This document shows, one piece after another, positions 39,749 through 44,542 of a stretch of DNA of 44,542 bases (position 1 is the stretch's first letter; the number at the start of each line of letters is the position of its first letter). The notes below the pieces were generated by a model that saw only the letters and a program-made list of their open reading frames with translations, was not told the origin of the DNA and did not search any database. The translations under genes were made by a program, and so were the position numbers. This DNA is from an uncultured Dysosmobacter sp. (GTDB lineage Bacteria > Bacillota > Clostridia > Oscillospirales > Oscillospiraceae). Location of the stretch: contig CAKSVQ010000005.1 in assembly GCA_934504065.1 (NCBI GenBank), forward strand, positions 1-44,542. Reading direction: 5' to 3'.

Positions 39749-41407
39749 ATGGCTGAAAAACTGAAAATTATCCCCTTAGGCGGTCTCAACGAGATCGGCA
39801 AAAACATGACCGCCTATGAGTATGGCGGCGAGATCATCGTGGTGGACTGCGGCATGGCCTTCCCCGGCGACGATATGTACGGCATCGACTGCATCATCCC
39901 CGATGTGACGTATCTCATCAAAAACCGCTCCCGCATCCGGGGCCTGTTTATCACTCACGGGCATGAGGACCACGTGGGGGCCATTCCCTATGTGCTCAAG
40001 CAGGTGAATATGCCCATTTACTGCACCCGCTTCACCGCCGGCCTTATCAAGCTGAAGCTGGAGGAGCACCAGCTGGTCAAGTCCACCAAGCTCATCACGG
40101 TGGAACCGGGCAAGTCCGTCCGGGCGGGCAAGTTCACCGTGGAGTTTATCCACGTCAACCACTCCATTGCCGACTCGGTGGCCTTTGCCATCCACACGAA
40201 GATGGGCACCGTTGTCCACACCGGCGACTTCAAGATCGACTCCACCCCCATTGACGGCGAGGTCATCGACCTGGCCCGCTTCGGCGAGCTGGGCAAGGAG
40301 GGCGTGCTGGCCCTGTGCGCCGACTCCACCAACGTGGAGCGCCCCGGCTTCACCCCCTCGGAAAAGACGGTGGGCGCCACGTTCATGCGCCAGTTCCAGA
40401 ACTGCGACGAGCGCATCATCGTCACCACCTTCGCCTCCAACGTCCACCGCATCCAGCAGGTGCTGGACGCCGCTGCCCAGTGCGGGCGGAAGGTGGCCGT
40501 GACCGGGCGGAGCATGGAGAACATGATGAAGGTCTCCACGGAGCTGGGCTATATGAAGGTGCCCAAGAACACCCTGATGGACATCAACAAGATCAAGGGC
40601 CTGCCCAAAAACAAGCAGGTCATCGTCACCACCGGCTCTCAGGGCGAGGAAATGAGCGCCCTGTACCGCATGGCCTTCTCCACCCACAAGCAGGTGGAGT
40701 TGGGCGCGGGGGACAAGGTCATCATCTCCGCCTCCGCCATCCCCGGCAACGAGGTCACGGTGGGCCGGGTCATCAACGAGCTGTTTCGCAAGGGCGTGAA
40801 GGTGGTCTATAACAAGGCCGATATGCTCCACGTTTCCGGCCACGCCTGTCAGGAGGAGCTGAAGATCATTCACGCCCTGACCAAGCCCCGGTTCTTCATT
40901 CCCCTCCACGGCGAGCAGCGGATGCTGCAGATCCACAGCCAGCTTGCGCAGGACATGGGCATGCCCCGCAACCACATCGCCATTGCCGACAACGGCGCGG
41001 TGGTGGAAATGACCACCAAGACCCTGAAGCTCAACGGCACCGTGCCCTCCGGCGAAATTTATGTGGACGGCGCAGGCGTGGGCGACGTGGGAGCCGTGGT
41101 CATGCGGGACCGCAAGCGCCTTGCCGAGGACGGTATGGTGGTGGTCGTGCTTCCGGTGTCCTCCCACAACGGCGACCTGCTCAGCGAGCCGGAGATCGTG
41201 ACCCGTGGCTTCATCTACGTCAAGGAATCCGGCGATTTGATGAAGGAACTGCAATCCGTGGCGCTGGACGCGGCCAACTCCGTTTCCCGTAAGCGCAGCC
41301 GGGACGACGGCGAGCTTCGCGGCGCGGTGAAATCCGCCGTCAGCAGCTACCTCTTCAAAAATACCAAGCGCAGCCCCATGGTCATTCCCGTTGTGACCCG
41401 GCTGTAA
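39749..41407 (+). CDS. rnj: Ribonuclease J
   Basis: This 552-residue metallo-beta-lactamase/beta-CASP nuclease has 5'-3' exonuclease and endonuclease activity and is a main mRNA-decay enzyme in Firmicutes. KIIPLGGLNEIGKNMTAYEY opens the protein; HGHEDH at residues 70-75 binds the two zinc ions; HTGDFKID and the beta-CASP blocks ADSTNVERPGFTPSE, TTGSQGEEMSALYRMA and VSGHACQEELKIIHALTKPRFFIPLHGE follow. The start at 39749 fits the usual N-terminus; an AAAAGGAG site lies somewhat far upstream. It has a long leader and a strong terminator (41431-41470). Confidence 0.95.
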   Translation: MAEKLKIIPLGGLNEIGKNMTAYEYGGEIIVVDCGMAFPGDDMYGIDCIIPDVTYLIKNRSRIRGLFITHGHEDHVGAIPYVLKQVNMPIYCTRFTAGLIKLKLEEHQLVKSTKLITVEPGKSVRAGKFTVEFIHVNHSIADSVAFAIHTKMGTVVHTGDFKIDSTPIDGEVIDLARFGELGKEGVLALCADSTNVERPGFTPSEKTVGATFMRQFQNCDERIIVTTFASNVHRIQQVLDAAAQCGRKVAVTGRSMENMMKVSTELGYMKVPKNTLMDINKIKGLPKNKQVIVTTGSQGEEMSALYRMAFSTHKQVELGAGDKVIISASAIPGNEVTVGRVINELFRKGVKVVYNKADMLHVSGHACQEELKIIHALTKPRFFIPLHGEQRMLQIHSQLAQDMGMPRNHIAIADNGAVVEMTTKTLKLNGTVPSGEIYVDGAGVGDVGAVVMRDRKRLAEDGMVVVVLPVSSHNGDLLSEPEIVTRGFIYVKESGDLMKELQSVALDAANSVSRKRSRDDGELRGAVKSAVSSYLFKNTKRSPMVIPVVTRL

Positions 41408-41430
41408 TAAGCAGCAATCTGAATATATGA

Positions 41431-41470
41431 ATGCCCCGGCTGGAAACCGTAAGGTTTCCAGCCGGGGCAT
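41431..41470. terminator. RNase J terminator
   Basis: ATGCCCCGGCTGGAAACC and GGTTTCCAGCCGGGGCAT form a perfect 18-bp stem with a GTAA loop, between convergent genes. Confidence 0.9.
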
Positions 41471-41498
41471 CTTCTCTCTTTTGCTGGGCGGCTCCGCG

Positions 41499-43253
41499 TC
41501 AGGGCTGCTCCTGCGGCAGGCGGTATTTCGCCATGTCCCGGTGCAGGCCGCTTGCAAAGCTGTCGCCCGTTTTGAAATCATGCAGGTAGGCGTGGCGGTC
41601 CGACGCGCCGGAGTGGTTTTCGATCACGCACACGGCAATGTTAGAGCAGTGGTCGGACACCCGCTCCAGATTGGTCAGCAGGTCGTTGAGGATGAACCCC
41701 AGCTGAATGGTGCACGCTCCGGTTTGCAGGCGGCGGATATGACGCAGACGAATCTCCTCGATCAGTTGGTCGATGGTCTCTTCCAGCGGCTCCACCTCCC
41801 GGGCCGCCGCCGGATCGTTGGCCGCAAAGCAGCCGAAGGCTATATCCATGATCTCCTGTAGGGCGGCAAACAGCACCTCCAGCTCTTCCGTGGCGGCGTC
41901 GGAAAAACGCAGGCCCTTTTCGTGAAGCTCCAGCGCGGATTCCTGCACGTTCAGGGCGTGGTCGCCGATGCGCTCGAAATCGCCGATGCAGTGCAGCAGC
42001 CGGGAAACGGTCTGGATGTCGCTCATGGAAACGCCATGCTGGGAGATCTGCACCAGATACCCGCCCAGATGGTCCTCGTAAATATCCAGCTTGTCCTCAT
42101 TTTCGGTAATGCGTGTCTCCCGCTCCGCCTGATAGTCCGAAAGCTGGCGCAGGGAATCCAGCAGGTTTTCATGGGCCATGGCCCCCATGCGGTTGGTCAT
42201 GGACACGCATTCGCTGATGGCAACGCCCGGCGTGCGCAGGAGCAGGGGGTCAAGGAACGCAAACTGCTGGGTCTTGTCCCCCTCCAGGACGACCTTTCTC
42301 GCCAGCTTTTCCAGCTGGCGGGAGAAAGGCAGCAGCAAAATGGTGGTGAACACGTTGAACACCGTATGGCAGAAGGCAATGCCCACCGCCCCCACCGCGG
42401 CGTTCATAAACGGGAAGTGGAACAGGAAATTACCGCCGTAAAACAGCGCCAGTCCCACCGCCGTGCCGATGATGTTAAAGGAAATGTGGATGACGGACAC
42501 CCGCTTGGCGTTGCGGCTGACACCGATGGAGGAGAGCAGCGCCGTGACGCAGGTGCCGATATTCTGGCCCATGATGATGGGCACCGCCATGCCGTAGGTA
42601 ATGGACCCCGTCAGGGCCAGCGCCTGCAAAATGCCCACCGACGCGGCCGAGGACTGAATCACCCCGGTGAACACCGCGCCCACCAGCACGCCCAGCAGCG
42701 GGTTGTTGAACGCCGTCAGCAGGCTGGAAAACTCCGGCATTTCTGCCAGCGGGCTTACCGCCTGCTTCATCAGCTCCATGCCGTACATCAAAATGGAGAA
42801 ACCCACCATGATCCGTCCCACGTCCCGGCGGCGCTGCTTTTTCGAGCCCATGATGAGGATGATGCCCACCAGCGCAATGACCGGGGAAAAATGCTCCGGT
42901 TTGAGCAGGTTCACAAAAACGCTCTCGCTTTCGATCCCCGTCAGCGACAGCACCCACGCTGTCAGTGTGGTGCCGATGTTGGAGCCCATGATGACCCCGA
43001 TGGTCTGCCCCAGCTCCATCACGCCGGAGTTCACAAGGCCCACCAGCATCACCGTCATGGCCGACGAGGACTGGATGGCAATGGTGATCCCCGCCCCCAG
43101 CAGCAGGCTCTTTAAGGGGTTGGAGGTCATGCGCTTTAAAAGACGCTCCAGCTTGCCGCCGGCCATCTTTTCCAGACTCTTGGACATGGTGGTCATGCCA
43201 TATAGGAAAAAGGCCAGCCCGCCGCACAGGGTAAACAGGGAAAATATATCCAT
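41499..43253 (-). CDS. Na+/phosphate cotransporter with PhoU-like domain
   Basis: This 584-residue protein has two inverted NptA repeats, each with a QSSSA motif (ITIAIQSSSAMTVM and FTGVIQSSAASVGIL), about nine membrane segments, and a C-terminal cytoplasmic PhoU-like helical domain from residue 345 on (HCIGDFERIGDHALN and LERVSDHCSNIAVCV are the PhoU metal-site signatures). It moves phosphate with Na+, with the PhoU part sensing or gating. The start at 43253 follows AAGGAGTATCGGATC. It stands alone; an A/T-rich region lies upstream with no clear Pho box. Confidence 0.92.
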   Translation of the reverse strand: MDIFSLFTLCGGLAFFLYGMTTMSKSLEKMAGGKLERLLKRMTSNPLKSLLLGAGITIAIQSSSAMTVMLVGLVNSGVMELGQTIGVIMGSNIGTTLTAWVLSLTGIESESVFVNLLKPEHFSPVIALVGIILIMGSKKQRRRDVGRIMVGFSILMYGMELMKQAVSPLAEMPEFSSLLTAFNNPLLGVLVGAVFTGVIQSSAASVGILQALALTGSITYGMAVPIIMGQNIGTCVTALLSSIGVSRNAKRVSVIHISFNIIGTAVGLALFYGGNFLFHFPFMNAAVGAVGIAFCHTVFNVFTTILLLPFSRQLEKLARKVVLEGDKTQQFAFLDPLLLRTPGVAISECVSMTNRMGAMAHENLLDSLRQLSDYQAERETRITENEDKLDIYEDHLGGYLVQISQHGVSMSDIQTVSRLLHCIGDFERIGDHALNVQESALELHEKGLRFSDAATEELEVLFAALQEIMDIAFGCFAANDPAAAREVEPLEETIDQLIEEIRLRHIRRLQTGACTIQLGFILNDLLTNLERVSDHCSNIAVCVIENHSGASDRHAYLHDFKTGDSFASGLHRDMAKYRLPQEQP

Positions 43254-43450
43254 GATCCGATACTCCTTCTTCTGCTTCCCCATCAAAGCCGGGGCCGCAC
43301 TGATTATTCATTATATATGTAAGGGAGAGGGGAAGAAATCGGCGGAATGACCAAATGCAAAATTTGCGTAAAATTTTATCTAATATGTCAAAATTATATG
43401 TTTGTATTTGGTTAATTATTCTACATTGGAATCGTTTACATGAAAAAGGT
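43254..43450. other. A/T-rich gap upstream of the phosphate transporter
   Basis: No gene is supported. The stretch 43360-43440 is strongly A/T-rich. On the minus strand a TATAAT near 43310 may be a -10 box, but the matching -35 box is poor. Confidence 0.4.
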
Positions 43451-43477
43451 GGCAGGGCTGCATGATGCAGCCCTGCC
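43451..43477 (-). terminator. Terminator after the XRE-S24 gene
   Basis: GGCAGGGCTGCA and TGCAGCCCTGCC form a perfect 12-bp stem; on the minus strand ACCTTTTTC follows. Confidence 0.85.
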
Positions 43478-43495
43478 GCAAGGCCCCCATCCCCC

Positions 43496-44245
43496 TCACC
43501 GGGGAAGGGGAAGCGTGTGCAGAATGACCCGTCCAAAGCAGACCAGCGTCCGCCCGCTGCCGGGCAGCAGCACCTGATCGGCGTCCGCCCGGGCGCGGTT
43601 GAGGGAAAAGAGGTACACCGTGCCCGCCGGGTCCTTATAATACTGCTTACAGAACATGTCGCCGTCCACGCAGAAGATGCCCACATCCCCCGCTTGCAGC
43701 GGGTCACGGTTCACATACACCACCGATCCGTCCGCAATGAACGGCGTCATGGAATCGCCCTGAATGCGCACGGCAAACTCCGCCGCCGCAGGCACATCAT
43801 CCTCCACGGTAATGTAGTCAAAATCCTCGCCGAACACCGGGGCGGCATAGCCAGCCGCCGCAGGCGTGCGGTAAAGGGGGATTACCCGGGGCTCCCGCTC
43901 CGGCTGACCGCTTTCCAGATCGTCCCGGTAAGCGCACAGGGCGTCCACCACCGCGCGGACGCTCTCTTTACCCACGGTGCTAAGGCCACGGTACTGCATG
44001 AGCAGCCTGCGCTCGCTGCGGCTGAGGATCTCGCCCGCTCCACCCCGGAAGCTGTCCTGAAAGAGGGTGTTGGGGTCTGTATGCAGATTGTCGAACAGGC
44101 GCAGCAGCACCTCCTCCCGGGGAAAGGAGATACCCGCTTCATAATTGCCCACGGTGGATTGGGAAATGCCCAGCTGTCTGGCCAGCGCCGCCTGCGACAG
44201 CCCCAACTCCTCCCGGCACGCCTGAAGCCGCTTTCCAAAGCTCAT
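43496..44245 (-). CDS. XRE repressor with LexA/CI-type autoprotease domain
   Basis: This 249-residue repressor has an XRE helix-turn-helix (GKRLQACREELGLSQAALARQLGISQSTVGNYEAGISFP, residues 4-42) and a C-terminal S24 domain. The catalytic pair is Ser165 (QGDSMTPFI) and Lys200 (MFCKQYY), and the Ala-Gly cleavage site lies in TPAAAGYAAP (131-132). DNA damage or another signal would trigger self-cleavage through RecA. The start at 44245 follows GAGGGAGGAAACCGGA. Two copies of one palindrome lie upstream, fitting self-repression. It could be a relic of an integrated element next to a tRNA gene, or a resident stress repressor. Confidence 0.9.
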   Translation of the reverse strand: MSFGKRLQACREELGLSQAALARQLGISQSTVGNYEAGISFPREEVLLRLFDNLHTDPNTLFQDSFRGGAGEILSRSERRLLMQYRGLSTVGKESVRAVVDALCAYRDDLESGQPEREPRVIPLYRTPAAAGYAAPVFGEDFDYITVEDDVPAAAEFAVRIQGDSMTPFIADGSVVYVNRDPLQAGDVGIFCVDGDMFCKQYYKDPAGTVYLFSLNRARADADQVLLPGSGRTLVCFGRVILHTLPLPR

Positions 44246-44279
44246 TCCGGTTTCCTCCCTCATACGGCTGTTTTTTCTT

Positions 44280-44308
44280 ATCATACCCCGCATAGCTGGT
44301 CATGTCAA
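44280..44308 (-). promoter_or_regulatory. Promoter of the XRE-S24 gene
   Basis: On the minus strand, TTGACA (44303-44308) and TATGAT (44280-44285), spacer 17. Confidence 0.82.
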
Positions 44309-44316
44309 ATAATTAT

Positions 44317-44331
44317 AACAAGAATCTTGTT
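44317..44331. promoter_or_regulatory. Operator O1 (palindrome)
   Basis: AACAAGA-A-TCTTGTT. It lies just upstream of the -35 boxes of both divergent promoters. Its core ACAAGA-N-TCTTGT recurs at 44378-44394. Confidence 0.75.
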
Positions 44332-44339
44332 GAATCCTC

Positions 44340-44368
44340 TTGACATCATCGAACAGGTGTGCTATGAT
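44340..44368 (+). promoter_or_regulatory. Divergent promoter with no gene
   Basis: TTGACA (44340-44345) and TATGAT (44363-44368) with a 17-base spacer and a TG extension. The hexamers are identical to those of the repressor promoter, and it points towards the tRNA-Tyr gene. Confidence 0.72.
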
Positions 44369-44377
44369 TTCACTCGT

Positions 44378-44394
44378 AAACAAGATTCTTGTTT
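44378..44394. promoter_or_regulatory. Operator O2 (palindrome)
   Basis: AAACAAGA-T-TCTTGTTT. It lies at about +3 to +19 of the divergent promoter. Centre-to-centre distance to O1 is 62 bases, close to six helical turns. Confidence 0.75.
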
Positions 44395-44439
44395 GTTTCC
44401 GGAAAAGTTCATTTTTCTTGTTTCCCAGCTGTAAAAAAA

Positions 44440-44461
44440 CGACCGCCCTATTGGGCGATCG
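44440..44461. terminator. tRNA-Tyr terminator
   Basis: CGACCGCCC and GGGCGATCG pair (one mismatch) around a TATT loop; on the minus strand seven T follow, 4 bases after the tRNA CCA. Confidence 0.85.
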
Positions 44462-44465
44462 ATTT

Positions 44466-44542
44466 TGGTGGGGGAAGGTGGATTCGAACCACCGAAGCCG
44501 AAGGCAACAGATTTACAGTCTGCCCCATTTGACCGCTCTGGA
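44466..44542 (-). tRNA. tRNA-Tyr (GTA), 5' end cut by window
   Basis: Read on the minus strand, the anticodon stem-loop GACTGTAAATC carries anticodon GTA. A long class II variable arm (TTGCCTTCGGCTTCGG) follows, then the T arm GGTGGTTCGAATCCACC, the acceptor strand TTCCCCC, discriminator A and an encoded CCA. About seven bases of the 5' acceptor strand lie beyond the window end. Confidence 0.95.

Larger units (their letters stand above)
44375..44466 (+). ncRNA. Possible short RNA from the divergent promoter
   Basis: A transcript from the promoter at 44340-44368 would cover operator O2, contain no start codon with a ribosome site, and meet the hairpin at 44440-44461 followed by ATTTT. A product of about 90 bases is predicted. 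This rests only on promoter and terminator signals. Confidence 0.3.

Noticed and set aside
39571..39756. Small frame in the RNase J leader starting after GGAGGAG
   Set aside because: The ATG is only two bases from the ribosome-site core, the product is proline/arginine-rich without features, and the frame overlaps the RNase J start.
43496..44542. A prophage or integrative element at tRNA-Tyr
   Set aside because: No integrase, structural gene or att-like duplication of the tRNA 3' end is seen in the window. The repressor alone is not enough evidence.

Overview
This window is high-GC DNA (about 60 percent G+C by eye in most of it) from a Gram-positive, low-oxygen gut-type Firmicute, most likely an Oscillospiraceae relative. 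The evidence is the set of Clostridia-type families (DUF4317, DUF6512, DUF4358, DUF4367, DUF4234, DUF362-ferredoxin), an LTA-synthase-like sulfatase, RNase J, a ferredoxin/flavodoxin style of redox metabolism, and strong GGAGG ribosome binding sites with TTGACA-N17-TATAAT promoters. The genus is not identified. No phage structural genes, transposase or CRISPR array were seen.

Layout. 1-7.2 kb: the end of a cation:proton antiporter, a small membrane protein, a histidine phosphatase-GNAT fusion, a Ca/Na antiporter behind a yybP-ykoY (manganese) riboswitch, a LarA-superfamily protein lacking its usual active-site residues, a DUF6512 membrane protein and the azlCD exporter. 7.2-16.6 kb: an XRE membrane regulator, the murI-DUF1934-argS cluster, a 137-residue unknown, a DUF362 ferredoxin protein behind a MerR-type promoter, DUF4317, a flavodoxin with a long leader and two matching dyads, and brnQ. 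16.7-21.1 kb: an accessory stretch with lower GC in part, holding a DUF4358 lipoprotein, a broken lipoprotein gene, and an ECF sigma/DUF4367 operon that continues into a 24-residue hydrophobic peptide and two unknown membrane-anchored proteins. 21.1-27.8 kb: two CobW GTPases (one with a huge His/Asp tract), an alanine/glycine symporter, purB and purA. 27.9-34.4 kb: an LTA-synthase-like protein with a membrane partner, an Hpt protein, a REC-HD-GYP-GGDEF c-di-GMP protein, and carbamate kinase. 34.4-44.5 kb: uvrC behind two small membrane genes, a LacI-MFS pair, RNase J, a Na/Pi cotransporter, a LexA-like XRE repressor with twin operators, and tRNA-Tyr cut by the window end.

The most novel signals are non-coding. 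(1) A roughly 190-bp intergenic repeat occurs three times (930-1124, 5815-6010 and, inverted, 15043-15239). Its hairpin arms change sequence between copies but keep pairing, which is the signature of a structured element. (2) In the sigma-factor operon, a long hairpin at 19719-19789 buries the perfect Shine-Dalgarno of the 24-residue peptide, and its mismatches become G-U pairs only in the coding-strand RNA. (3) At the right end, a strong TTGACA-N17-TATGAT promoter flanked by two copies of the same palindrome points away from the XRE-S24 repressor into a region with no gene. It may make a short RNA that ends at the tRNA-Tyr terminator.

Most transcription units end in long, often two-way hairpin terminators, which are listed. 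Start codons were chosen from ribosome binding sites where possible. Family names rest on motif recognition by eye; no database search was run.
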